A stretch of DNA of 64,000 nt from Dinoroseobacter sp965279125 (GTDB lineage Bacteria > Pseudomonadota > Alphaproteobacteria > Rhodobacterales > Rhodobacteraceae), in the NCBI GenBank assembly GCA_965279125.1, contig CBDIHL010000041.1, positions 1-64,000 on the forward strand, given 5' to 3'. Below are positions 36,082 through 44,913 of the stretch, one piece after another (position 1 is the first letter of the stretch; the number at the start of each line of letters is the position of its first letter). The notes below the pieces were generated by a model. It saw nothing but the letters and a program-made list of their open reading frames with translations. It searched no databases and was not told where the DNA came from. A program made the translations under genes and the position numbers.

Positions 36082-36593
36082 GCTTGTGCCGCAGGCTGAG
36101 CCGCCGCGCGGCGCTGAAGCTCTTGGCGATAAAGTGCAACAAAATCAATTGTTTCCAGGTTTAACGGCGGGAAGCCACCATCACGGCTGACATCCGATAC
36201 GATACGGCGCACAAACGGGAAGATCATGCGGGGGCATTCGATCAGCAAGAACGGGTGCATCTGCTCTTCGGGGACGTTCTCGATCAGGAAAATGCCTGCG
36301 TAATCAAGCTCCATCATGAAGATCGTCTCACCCGGCTGGTCGCCGTTGGTTTTCGCCTTCGCTTCAATCTTCAGTTTGATCGACACCTCGAACTGGTTGT
36401 CGGCATTCGCCCGCTTGCGCGCATCAAGGTTGACCTGAACCTGAATATCGGGCTGCTCGGCGTTCTGAACGGCCTTTTGCGCGGCGATATTTTCAAACGA
36501 CAGGTCTTTGATGAACTGCCCCAGCACCTGAAGGCGTGGTTGAACGGGAGGCTCGGCAGCGGCGGCAGCGCCATTGGTCGTGGTATCGGTCAT
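36078..36593 (-). CDS. secB: Protein-export chaperone SecB
   Basis: This 171-residue homotetrameric chaperone keeps secretory precursors unfolded and delivers them to SecA. Recognisable segments are LQVLGQFIKDLSFENIAAQK, AGIFLIENVPEEQMHPFLLI and CPRMIFPFVRRIVSDVSRDG. The extended alanine-rich tail is usual in alphaproteobacteria. dnaQ-secB-fxsA-tim44-mltA is the order seen near alphaproteobacterial origins. Confidence 0.96.
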   Translation of the reverse strand: MTDTTTNGAAAAAEPPVQPRLQVLGQFIKDLSFENIAAQKAVQNAEQPDIQVQVNLDARKRANADNQFEVSIKLKIEAKAKTNGDQPGETIFMMELDYAGIFLIENVPEEQMHPFLLIECPRMIFPFVRRIVSDVSRDGGFPPLNLETIDFVALYRQELQRRAAAQPAAQA

Positions 36594-36650
36594 GTGTCAG
36601 TGTCCTGATGGAAGAATTTGGCGATGTCCTAGCAGGTAGGCGCGCTGGCC

Positions 36651-37139
36651 TCAATGCTCGGTCCAGCCGGAGGGCTTTCCGCTTCCCGGCTTGGGCGCGT
36701 TCGGGTCAATTTCGAAAAAATCACCGTCGATTGTCCCGCCACTGCGGTTCATGTTTGGGTCGCGCTGGGCGGCTCCCGCCTGAAAGCCAGACACGGAAAC
36801 ACGCTTTTTCAGCGCAGCAAACGCGGCTTGGCGCACTTTTGGCACCAGCAGTGCAAATCCAACGGCATCAGTGAAAAAGCCGGGGGTCAGCAACAACGCG
36901 CCTGCAAACAGGATCATCGCCCCATGGGCCAAAGGCTCCGACGGGTCGCGCAGGTCATTGAACGAGGTTTGCAACTCGCGCAGCGCTTGCCCGCCCTGGC
37001 TGCGGACAAGCCATGTCCCGACGAAGGCGGTGACGATCACGATCGCGAGCGTCGGCAAAAGCCCAATCGCGCCGCCGACCGAAATAAACAGGGCGATTTC
37101 GATCAACGGAACCGCAACAAACACAAAGAACAGCCACAT
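36651..37139 (-). CDS. FxsA-family membrane protein
   Basis: This 162-residue inner-membrane protein has about three hydrophobic segments in its first 110 residues. Family-like patterns are PLIEIALFI and LLLTPGFFTDAVGFALLVP. E. coli FxsA affects exclusion of phage T7; the role here is unknown. It lies 57 bases upstream of secB on the same strand and is divergent from the Tim44-like gene. Confidence 0.88.
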   Translation of the reverse strand: MWLFFVFVAVPLIEIALFISVGGAIGLLPTLAIVIVTAFVGTWLVRSQGGQALRELQTSFNDLRDPSEPLAHGAMILFAGALLLTPGFFTDAVGFALLVPKVRQAAFAALKKRVSVSGFQAGAAQRDPNMNRSGGTIDGDFFEIDPNAPKPGSGKPSGWTEH

Positions 37140-37274
37140 AACCTCGATATTCCTTTCTCGCAGCAGACTTAGATGCTGCTCCGCGTCGGCATCGGTGGAC
37201 TTGACCCCGCCGCCACCTTACATATGTGCGGTGTTCGACAAAACCCAAGGCCCCCAAGCGCGGAAGAGACCGAA

Positions 37275-37931
37275 ATGAACTCTATGATACAACTGCTGGT
37301 CTTAGCCGGTATTGCTGTTTTCTTGATCTTGCGTCTGCGCAGTGTGCTCGGCACCCGCGAGGGGTTTGAAAAGCCGCCCGTGACGCTGGCCGACACGCGC
37401 GATGATGTGCGCCGTGAGTTTGAGGTGATCGAAGGCGGTCCGGATCAGGACATCGTCGATCACGTGGAAGATGGCAGCCAAGAGGCCAAAGACCTTGCCG
37501 CAATGAAAATGGCCGAGCCGGGCTTCAGCGTGAACGAATTCCTGCGCGGAGCCAAAGGTGCCTACGAGATGATCCTGATGGGGTTCGAGGCTGGCGAGCT
37601 GGACGACATCAAGGACTTCCTGTCCGATGACGTGTTCGAGACGTTTGAGGATGTGGTCAACCAACGCAAGGCCCAAGGTCTGACGATCGATGCCGAATTC
37701 GTCGGTGTGCGCGAAACCTCTCTGGCCGGTGTCGACTATAACCGCGACCGCCAGGAGGCCGAGGTTTCGGTCAAGTTCGTGGCCGAGCTGACATCGGTTG
37801 TGCGCAATTCGGAAGGCGAGATCATCGAAGGCAATGCCAACGAGATCAAACGCCAGAAGGACACATGGACCTTTGCGCGCACGATGGGATCGGACACGCC
37901 GAACTGGACGCTCGTCGCCACAGGCGAATGA
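37275..37931 (+). CDS. Tim44/TimA-like domain protein
   Basis: This 218-residue protein has an N-terminal membrane anchor (about 4-20). A Tim44-like domain follows, containing NEFLRGAKGAYEMILMGFEA and WTFARTMGSDTPNWTLVATG at its end. In alphaproteobacteria such proteins (for example Caulobacter TimA) are related to the mitochondrial import factor Tim44 and lie near the inner membrane; their function is not settled. The ATG at 37275 lies 5 bases after GAGACCG. It overlaps mltA by 4 bases. Confidence 0.88.
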   Translation: MNSMIQLLVLAGIAVFLILRLRSVLGTREGFEKPPVTLADTRDDVRREFEVIEGGPDQDIVDHVEDGSQEAKDLAAMKMAEPGFSVNEFLRGAKGAYEMILMGFEAGELDDIKDFLSDDVFETFEDVVNQRKAQGLTIDAEFVGVRETSLAGVDYNRDRQEAEVSVKFVAELTSVVRNSEGEIIEGNANEIKRQKDTWTFARTMGSDTPNWTLVATGE

Positions 37932-38953
37932 TCCGTCGGGTTGCGGTGGCCGCCGCAGCCTTGCTGGCTGGGGTGATGAGTGTGGCTGCCGATCCGATTT
38001 TGCTAGAGTTTGACGACTTGCGAGGCTGGCGTATGGATGATCCTGCGCCCGCCCTTGCGGCGTTTCGGACCACCTGCGACCAGCTTGATCCGACAGACTG
38101 GGACGGTGTTTGCAGCGGTGCCGACCACGTTGAGGATGCGCGCGCGTTTTTCGAAGCGCATTTTCTGCCCGTGCAAATCGCGCCGGATCAAACCGCGCTG
38201 TTCACCGGTTATTATGAGCCTGAAATCGTCGCCAGCCGCACGCGCCGCCCGGGCTTTGAGACACCGCTTTACTACGCGCCGCCCGAGATGCCGCACGGTC
38301 GTCCCTGGCTGACCCGCGCCCAGATCGAAAATGATCGCCCCTTGGCGGGTCGCGGGCTTGAGATCGCATGGGTCCGCGATCCGGTGGAGGCGTTTTTTCT
38401 ACAGGTCCAGGGCTCCGGTCGATTGACGCTGATCGAAGGTGGCGTGATCCGCGTTGGATTTGCTGCCAAGAACGGGCACCCGTATCGGTCTGTCGGCCAG
38501 GAAATGATCCGGCGCGGGGTGTTTCAGGCGCATGAAGCCTCTGCGGCCCGGATCGCGCGTTGGGTTGCGGCGAACCCACGCGATGGTAGACGCCTGCTGC
38601 AACATAATCCGTCTTTCGTATTCTTCCGCGACGTGAACGAGGTGCCTGCCCATATGGGGCCGCTGGGGGCGATGAACCGGTCGGTCACGCCTCTGCGCAG
38701 CATTGCCGTCGATCCTGACCACACCCCCTTGGGCGCACCCGTCTGGATCGAGAAAGAAGGCGCCGCCCCGATCCGCCGATTGATGATTGCGCAAGATACA
38801 GGCTCGGCGATCAAGGGGCCGCAGCGCGCGGATATTTTCTTTGGAACTGGCGAGGATGCAGGCCGTATTGCGGGCCGCATCAAGGATGCCGGGCGTATGG
38901 TGGTGTTGCTGCCGCGCCGCCTGGCGTTGTCGGTAACCGGACAGGCAGGATGA
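37928..38953 (+). CDS. mltA: Membrane-bound lytic murein transglycosylase A
   Basis: This 341-residue exported murein hydrolase cleaves the MurNAc-GlcNAc bond with formation of 1,6-anhydroMurNAc. A signal peptide covers about 1-21 (basic start, alanine-rich core, cut near VAA). The MltA domain includes FTGYYEPEI, and the C-terminal 3D domain has AQDTGSAIKGPQRADIFFG with its conserved aspartates. No lipobox is seen, so membrane anchoring is uncertain. Its products would feed the AmgK/MurU recycling route encoded at 52.5-54.2 kb. Confidence 0.93.
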   Translation: MIRRVAVAAAALLAGVMSVAADPILLEFDDLRGWRMDDPAPALAAFRTTCDQLDPTDWDGVCSGADHVEDARAFFEAHFLPVQIAPDQTALFTGYYEPEIVASRTRRPGFETPLYYAPPEMPHGRPWLTRAQIENDRPLAGRGLEIAWVRDPVEAFFLQVQGSGRLTLIEGGVIRVGFAAKNGHPYRSVGQEMIRRGVFQAHEASAARIARWVAANPRDGRRLLQHNPSFVFFRDVNEVPAHMGPLGAMNRSVTPLRSIAVDPDHTPLGAPVWIEKEGAAPIRRLMIAQDTGSAIKGPQRADIFFGTGEDAGRIAGRIKDAGRMVVLLPRRLALSVTGQAG

Positions 38954-39549
38954 GCCGTAAACGCCGCCCCCTATCGCCTGAGGACGAGGCTTTGTGGGAC
39001 CGCGTCAAAGGGGCCGCCAATCCGATGCATCCGGTGCAGCGCAAAGCTGAAGTGCCTGCTTCCTTGCGTGCGACCCCCGACCCCAAGCCCAGCAAACCTG
39101 CAGAATTTCGGATCCCAAAGTTTGCAATTGGCACCAAACAAACCACCAGCAAGACGCATGATCTGCAACCTGCGTTGCTGGATCGCCTGAACCACGCGCC
39201 GGTTCAGATGGATCGCAAGAAGCACACCAAGATGAAGCGCGGCAAGCTTACGCCGGAAGCTCGGATCGACTTGCATGGGATGACGCTTGCCGATGCCCAT
39301 CCGCGCTTGCTGAATTTCATTTTGCGGGCCCATAGCGATGGCGCGCGCCTCGTTCTGGTGATCACCGGCAAGGGCAAGACGAAACCGAATGAAGGCCCAA
39401 TCCCGATGCGCCCCGGTGTCTTGCGCCATCAAGTGCCGCAATGGCTGGCGATGGCCCCGTTAGGTGGGCTGGTTCTGCAGGTCACGCCGGCCCATCAAAG
39501 CCATGGCGGAACCGGGGCCTACTACGTCTATCTAAGGCGAGGGCGCTAG
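38950..39549 (+). CDS. Smr-domain protein
   Basis: This 199-residue protein has a C-terminal Smr (MutS2-related) domain, with DLHGMTLADAH at about residue 107 onward and LVLVITGKGK. Smr domains have nuclease activity on nucleic acids in some proteins. The first 90 residues are basic and disordered. It overlaps mltA by 4 bases. Its last 18 bases overlap the convergent MFS gene. Confidence 0.9.
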   Translation: MSRKRRPLSPEDEALWDRVKGAANPMHPVQRKAEVPASLRATPDPKPSKPAEFRIPKFAIGTKQTTSKTHDLQPALLDRLNHAPVQMDRKKHTKMKRGKLTPEARIDLHGMTLADAHPRLLNFILRAHSDGARLVLVITGKGKTKPNEGPIPMRPGVLRHQVPQWLAMAPLGGLVLQVTPAHQSHGGTGAYYVYLRRGR

Positions 39550-40755
39550 GCGCGTGCGCGCGGGCCGAACTGTAATTGCGATCAGCACACAAACCCCTGC
39601 AAACAGCAGGCCGAACCCGGTCAACTGAACCTCGAACCCGATGCCCAAATCGATCAACGCCCCGGTCACGAACGGTCCCAGCGCTGATCCCAGCACCATG
39701 ATCGCGACCACGGCTGCCTTGATCGATCCGATATGGCGGGTCCCGAAGAACAAGGCCCAGCACGCGGCGGGCAATGTGGCTTGGCCCCCGCCCGCGATAC
39801 CCATCAAGATCACGCCAAGGGCTGTCCAGCTGACCTCCGGGGCCAGGGCGTGCAGCAGGAAGGCGACGGTCAGCGGTAGCAAGTAGATCGGCAATAGCCG
39901 ATCCGCACCAAAGCGATCAATCGCCAAGCCGTAGCCGACCACCGACAGCGAAAAGGCGATGGTGCCCAGCGGGAAAACGGCGACCAAGGACAGATGGGTC
40001 CACCCTTTGATTTCGGCGAAATGGACCTGGTGGAACCAAAACGCTGTGCCGATGGCGGAAAACAGCATCACGCCCAGCGAGATTGCCCAAAACAGCGGTT
40101 GGCGGATCGCCTCGGCGCGCGTCCAGTGGCGGTTATCCATGCCGGGCACCGCGCTGTCTTCCGCGATGGATTTTGGCGAGCGTTCGCGGCGCAGCAACAC
40201 CCAAACCAGCGGCAGCATTGCCAGACAAAAGGCCCCTGCGCCCACCCATATCAGATGCCAGTCGACAAAGGTTTTCAGCCATACAACCGGGATCGGCAAG
40301 ATTGCCTCTCCAAACGAGAAGCCCAGGGTTGCCACCGCAAGCGCCTTGCCGCGATTGGCGGTAAACCAGCGCGCCATCGCAACGACGGACAGATGCGTCA
40401 GCATGCCTTGTCCGGTGAAGCGCAACGCCAGAATCACCAGCACAAGCGTCGCGCCCGACGGGTTGAGCGCCATGGCAAAGCAAGACAAGGCGAGGCCGCA
40501 GATGATGACAAGGCCAAGACTTCTGATGCGGATTTTATCGGCGAGCGTGCCTGCAAACACCATCAGCGCCGCTGAAGTGGCCGTGCCAATCGCGTAGATG
40601 CCCCCCCATTCCCCGAGGCTAAGTGCGAACTGGGCGCGTAACTCTCCGGCGAAAAGCGCGATGAAGAAGGTCTGTCCGAAGGCCGATAGAAAGGCCAACA
40701 ACGCCCCTGCGGCAAGCCACCTCGCGTTCTGGCGCAGGAAAGCAACCAGCGTCAC
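39532..40755 (-). CDS. Major facilitator superfamily transporter
   Basis: This 407-residue inner-membrane transporter has about 12 hydrophobic helices. Residues near FAGTLADKIRIRSLGLVII fit the loop 2-3 MFS motif (G-x-L-a-D-r). The general look is of the monocarboxylate/oxalate type, but the substrate is not evident. The start overlaps the end of the lipoprotein hydrolase gene by 4 bases, so it is the last gene of the hslV-hslU transcript. Confidence 0.88.
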   Translation of the reverse strand: MTLVAFLRQNARWLAAGALLAFLSAFGQTFFIALFAGELRAQFALSLGEWGGIYAIGTATSAALMVFAGTLADKIRIRSLGLVIICGLALSCFAMALNPSGATLVLVILALRFTGQGMLTHLSVVAMARWFTANRGKALAVATLGFSFGEAILPIPVVWLKTFVDWHLIWVGAGAFCLAMLPLVWVLLRRERSPKSIAEDSAVPGMDNRHWTRAEAIRQPLFWAISLGVMLFSAIGTAFWFHQVHFAEIKGWTHLSLVAVFPLGTIAFSLSVVGYGLAIDRFGADRLLPIYLLPLTVAFLLHALAPEVSWTALGVILMGIAGGGQATLPAACWALFFGTRHIGSIKAAVVAIMVLGSALGPFVTGALIDLGIGFEVQLTGFGLLFAGVCVLIAITVRPARTRLAPSP

Positions 40756-41858
40756 GGAGCACTCGGCGAAAGAACCACTTGTGTCGCGCTGCGCAACGTC
40801 AGAACCGTGCCCGGCAGCAATCCTGTCCGGCTCGTGGGATCCTCTTCGAAGGAGGCGTTGACCTCGGAGACCCTGCGCAAGATGCGGATGACCGAAGGCG
40901 ACGTGGCGGCGGTGAAGTGGTTGAACGCGTCACCCGCGCCAATTTCAACATTGCTCAGATCAACGAGGGTCACCGCCAGATCGGCAACATCCTCGACCGT
41001 GCCAAGATTACCAAGCCGCGCTGTCTGCCCGGTGATCCGCGCCGAGACGGCCAGCGCGCGGTCGCGTTGGGAGGTGAAGATGACGAACGGGTCTGGCAGC
41101 GGCGCGATCCGACCAGCTTGTGCGCGGAACACGTCGATATCGAGGTCGGGCGACAACAAAATCACCCCACCGACCTTGTTCAGGGTGCCGCGCGCCCCGC
41201 TCAGGTGGAGGGAGCGCAAAGCCTCCATCGTGACCAGCGCACCCATGGAATGCGCCACGACAATCACCTCGCGCGCTCCGGTTTTCGACAGCTGGCCAAG
41301 CAAACGCTCCAGCCCGTCGCGCGCAAACAGCGCTGAGTCGCGGTCATAGGCATAGCCCAAAGGATGCCCGGCGCTGGGCCACGCGTAATGCACCGGCACG
41401 CCCGGCAGATCGAGGTCGCGACGCATTTGGGCGGCTCGGAACAGGCCATCCGCGAAGGTGTTGTTATAGCCGTGGACATAAACCACGACATCGCGTTGGC
41501 TGCCGGGCCGACTGCGCAATTCCGCTGCGATTTTCCGAGTGAAGGCGCGACTATCTTCTGCGGGCACCGTGGCGCTGACCAGAAAATGCTGCATTGGATC
41601 AGGGGCCTCGCTGCGACCGGGATAAGGAATAAGGCCGGGCGCGCGCGCCTCGGGCACATTGACATCGTAGCGCGCGAAGCTGAGCGCGGGACTGCGCTTG
41701 GGTGTGTCGCCCGCATCGTTTGGGACACGGGTGGTGGCAACAAAAACGACCTCATTCTGCGCGGCGGGTGCGTCGGGCACAGGCGGCAGAATGCTGGCGC
41801 GGGGCGCGCAAGCGGTCAGGATCACGAGTGTGAGAAGGACGGAAAGAGACCGGGGCAT
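40752..41858 (-). CDS. Alpha/beta hydrolase lipoprotein (DUF900-like)
   Basis: This 368-residue protein has a lipoprotein signal peptide ending in LTAC (lipidated C17). Its alpha/beta hydrolase fold contains VVYVHGYNNTFADGLFRAAQ and the nucleophile elbow AHSMG. The family is known as DUF900, esterase-like with no settled substrate. It should be attached to the periplasmic face of a membrane. It starts 33 bases after hslU and overlaps the MFS gene. Confidence 0.88.
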   Translation of the reverse strand: MPRSLSVLLTLVILTACAPRASILPPVPDAPAAQNEVVFVATTRVPNDAGDTPKRSPALSFARYDVNVPEARAPGLIPYPGRSEAPDPMQHFLVSATVPAEDSRAFTRKIAAELRSRPGSQRDVVVYVHGYNNTFADGLFRAAQMRRDLDLPGVPVHYAWPSAGHPLGYAYDRDSALFARDGLERLLGQLSKTGAREVIVVAHSMGALVTMEALRSLHLSGARGTLNKVGGVILLSPDLDIDVFRAQAGRIAPLPDPFVIFTSQRDRALAVSARITGQTARLGNLGTVEDVADLAVTLVDLSNVEIGAGDAFNHFTAATSPSVIRILRRVSEVNASFEEDPTSRTGLLPGTVLTLRSATQVVLSPSAP

Positions 41859-41891
41859 GGGGCGCTTCTTGCGAGTTAGGGCAACCCTGCC

Positions 41892-43199
41892 TTACAGCAC
41901 ATACCGGCTGAGGTCAGTATTTGCCGACAGCGCACCCAGATTATCCTCGACGAATGTCGCATTGACCGTCACGGCGTCGCCATCGCGGTCGGGGGCCTCA
42001 AACGACAGCTCCTCAAACACGCGCTCCATCACGGTATAAAGCCTGCGCGCCCCGATATTCTCGACGGTGCTGTTCACCTCGGCGGCGATCCTCGCAAGGG
42101 CCTCGATCCCGTCATCGGTGAAGGTGACCTCGACATTCTCGGTCCCCATCAAGGCGGTGTATTGGCGGGTCAGCGCATTGTCCGTCTCTGTCAGGATGCG
42201 CACAAAATCGGCCTCGGTCAGTGCGCGCAGCTCTACCCGGATGGGCAGGCGACCTTGCAGCTCCGGCAGCAAATCCGAGGGCTTGGCGATGTGGAACGCC
42301 CCCGATGCTATGAACAGGATATGGTCGGTTTTGACCGCGCCATGCTTGGTGGACACGGTGGTCCCTTCGATCAGGGGCAGCAAGTCGCGCTGCACCCCTT
42401 CGCGCGACACGTCAGCCCCACGGGCATCGGAACGCGCGCAGACCTTGTCGATCTCGTCGAGGAACACGATGCCGTTCTGCTCGACCGCATTCAAAGCCTC
42501 GCGGTTCACGGTTTCCTGGTCGAGCAGCTTGTCAGCCTCCTCGTCGATCAGCAGATCGTAGCTGGCGGCAACACTCATCTTGCGCCGCACGGTGCGTTGC
42601 CCGAGCGCTTTGCCCAGCATGTCGCCGAGGTTCATCATGCCGCCCATGCCACCGGGTTGACCGGGGATCTCGAACCCGCCCATGGGGTTGGAGGTATCGG
42701 CAACCTCAAGCTCGATGATCTTGTCGTCCAGCTCGCCGGAGCGCAGTTTTTTGCGGAACATCTCGCGGGTCGCGTCGCGCGCATCTTCGCCAGCAAGCGC
42801 GTCGATCACACGGTCTTCGGCGGCAGTATGGGCGTTGGCCTTTACGGTTTCGCGCATATGTTCTTTGGTCATCAGGATCGCGGCGTCCACCAGATCGCGG
42901 ACGATCTGATCCACATCGCGTCCGACATAGCCGACTTCGGTAAACTTCGTCGCCTCGACCTTCAGGAACGGCGCGCGGGCGAGCTTGGCCAAACGGCGCG
43001 AGATTTCGGTTTTGCCGACGCCAGTGGGCCCGATCATCAGGATGTTCTTGGGATAGACCTCGTCGCGCAGGTCCTCGCCAAGCTGCTTGCGCCGCCAACG
43101 ATTGCGCAGTGCGACGGCAACAGCGCGCTTGGCATCGGCTTGGCCAATGATGAAACGGTCCAGTTCCGAGACAATCTCGCGGGGGGTCAGATCGGTCAT
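41892..43199 (-). CDS. hslU: HslU, ATPase of the HslUV protease
   Basis: This 435-residue AAA+ unfoldase feeds substrates to the HslV peptidase. Walker A GPTGVGKTEI, Walker B IVFLDEIDKV and the C-terminal tail ending in YVL, which docks into HslV, are all present. The start at 43199 overlaps the inserted membrane-protein gene by 4 bases. In most bacteria hslV and hslU are adjacent; here they are separated by that gene. Confidence 0.97.
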   Translation of the reverse strand: MTDLTPREIVSELDRFIIGQADAKRAVAVALRNRWRRKQLGEDLRDEVYPKNILMIGPTGVGKTEISRRLAKLARAPFLKVEATKFTEVGYVGRDVDQIVRDLVDAAILMTKEHMRETVKANAHTAAEDRVIDALAGEDARDATREMFRKKLRSGELDDKIIELEVADTSNPMGGFEIPGQPGGMGGMMNLGDMLGKALGQRTVRRKMSVAASYDLLIDEEADKLLDQETVNREALNAVEQNGIVFLDEIDKVCARSDARGADVSREGVQRDLLPLIEGTTVSTKHGAVKTDHILFIASGAFHIAKPSDLLPELQGRLPIRVELRALTEADFVRILTETDNALTRQYTALMGTENVEVTFTDDGIEALARIAAEVNSTVENIGARRLYTVMERVFEELSFEAPDRDGDAVTVNATFVEDNLGALSANTDLSRYVL

Positions 43200-44260
43200 G
43201 CGGTGTCTTTCAGGTAGGGCGGCAAACGGGTTTTGCCGGGAAATTCAGGAAGGGCGGACATGAGGGATCGGCGCATCGCCTCCCATTTCGCCCCAAGGAA
43301 AACGAGGCCCGCGCCGAGCGCAAGGATCATCGCGAACGCATTGCCCTCGACCACCGTAAAGGCGATGGCGACGACGTAGCCGATACCCGCGACGAGAAAT
43401 GAGCGGCGGTCGATGATGATCGCGAACAGCGCCATGAGCGCGAGGAACGCAACAAGGATCGCGAGCGCGCCGGTTGTGTCGGTCTCAAACAGCGACAGAG
43501 CGACGGTGTTGATGATGGCGGGGGCGGCAATGACATGCAGCCAGAACGCGTTTTGCGCGCGGCGGGTGACGCGGTGCGGGTCGCTGAGGTCGAACCATAG
43601 GGCGATGGCAAGGCCCACGAGTCCCAGCACAATGGTGATGATCGAGAACGGCCCGGTGCCGCTGAGCAGGAACATCTGGCGCGCGTCCAGAAGGCTGGCC
43701 CCGCCCACAAGCGTCAGGGCGAAGACGGTGCCGAAGACTGAGATTGCCAGCAAGAACAACGTGAATGGGACGCGAAATGCCAGCCAGTAGACGAACAGCC
43801 AGGCGGCGGTGATCCCGCCCGTCATCGCCCAGACGGTGGGCGTTTGGTTGGAGGCGAGGTTCGCGAGGCCGCTGCCGAATTGCACCGACGACAGCGCGAA
43901 CATCACCGCCAACGCAATCGATGGTGCGATCATGCGGCGGGTCAGGGTGAAGTAGCGCGCAAGGAGCGCGATCAGGATCATGCCCAACGTGGCAAAAAGC
44001 ACGGTGCTGAGGCCGTGATTTTCCGAAAAGACGATGGAAAGTCCGGTCACGCCCGCCCAACCGCCATACAAAATCGTCAGGCCGACCACGATGAAGATCT
44101 CGTTGAAGCCCTTGAACAACTCGAACGGCTCGTCCAACCTTGCGATGTTCTCGCGCGCCCCACGACGGGCATCCGCAAGGCTGAGGATGCTTGCGGCTTG
44201 CGCTTCCGTGATGGTGCCGACGGACACGGCTGCGCGCAGATCATCGCGGCTGAGGCTCAT
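43196..44260 (-). CDS. Multi-pass membrane protein of unknown function, between hslV and hslU
   Basis: This 354-residue protein has a short soluble N-terminus (MSLSRDDLRAAVSVGTITEA) followed by about ten hydrophobic segments. Each end overlaps its neighbour by 4 bases (hslV stop, hslU start), so its translation is coupled to the protease subunits. I do not recognise the family; it somewhat resembles DUF2157-like membrane proteins. The start at 44260 is preferred to an in-frame one at 44305 because of the ATGA overlap. A role in membrane-protein or envelope stress with HslUV is only a guess from position. Confidence 0.75.
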   Translation of the reverse strand: MSLSRDDLRAAVSVGTITEAQAASILSLADARRGARENIARLDEPFELFKGFNEIFIVVGLTILYGGWAGVTGLSIVFSENHGLSTVLFATLGMILIALLARYFTLTRRMIAPSIALAVMFALSSVQFGSGLANLASNQTPTVWAMTGGITAAWLFVYWLAFRVPFTLFLLAISVFGTVFALTLVGGASLLDARQMFLLSGTGPFSIITIVLGLVGLAIALWFDLSDPHRVTRRAQNAFWLHVIAAPAIINTVALSLFETDTTGALAILVAFLALMALFAIIIDRRSFLVAGIGYVVAIAFTVVEGNAFAMILALGAGLVFLGAKWEAMRRSLMSALPEFPGKTRLPPYLKDTA

Positions 44261-44814
44261 GCCTTGATCGTCTCGACGGTCAGTTTGCCGTTGGTATAGA
44301 CGCAAATATCAGCGGCAATCGCCATGGCTTTGCGGGCGATCTCCTCGGCGTCCATCTCCGTCTCCATCAAGGCGCGGGCGGCGGCGAGCGCGTAGTTCCC
44401 GCCCGATCCGATGGCCGCAACGGAATGCTCCGGCTCTAGCACATCGCCAGCCCCGGTGATCACATACAAAGCAGCGCCATCGGTCACGATCAGCATTGCC
44501 TCCAGCTTTTGCAGGTACTTGTCGGTGCGCCAGTCCTTCGCCAACTCCACGGCGGCACGTGCCAATTGGCCGGGGGTGGCCTCAAGCTTCGTCTCCAGCC
44601 GTTCCAGCAAGGTAAACGCATCTGCGGTCGATCCGGCGAACCCGGCCACAACGTCATGCCCGCCGGGCGACAATCGCCGCACCTTCTTGGCGGTCCCTTT
44701 GATCACGGTCTGGCCAAGGCTGACCTGTCCATCGCCCGCGATCACAACCTGACCGTTTTTGCGTACACCTAGGATGGTTGTGCCGTGCCAACCGGGGAAA
44801 TCTGTGTCGGACAT
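44257..44814 (-). CDS. hslV: HslV, peptidase of the HslUV protease
   Basis: This 185-residue proteasome-beta-like peptidase is made as a precursor. The conserved HGTTILGVRK places the catalytic threonine at T12 after removal of the propeptide. Other motifs are GDGQVSLGQTVIK and GSGGNYALAAARAL. GGAGG lies 5 bases before the ATG at 44814, so the long upstream open frame is rejected. It is the first gene of hslV-membrane protein-hslU-hydrolase-MFS and is divergent from a polysaccharide-type gene. Confidence 0.97.
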   Translation of the reverse strand: MSDTDFPGWHGTTILGVRKNGQVVIAGDGQVSLGQTVIKGTAKKVRRLSPGGHDVVAGFAGSTADAFTLLERLETKLEATPGQLARAAVELAKDWRTDKYLQKLEAMLIVTDGAALYVITGAGDVLEPEHSVAAIGSGGNYALAAARALMETEMDAEEIARKAMAIAADICVYTNGKLTVETIKA

Positions 44815-44913
44815 GGGGCCTCCGTTACCAATGGGATACATATGGAGGTCGCGGTGCCTCGGGGCAAGCGGTGGGCGGTTGTGGCGCGGGGTGGCTCGCG
44901 TAGCCTGCGCGGT

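Noticed and set aside
42411..42430. VSREG peptide in HslU as a parS fossil
   Set aside because: This peptide is part of a segment conserved in HslU of many phyla, so it needs no parS explanation.
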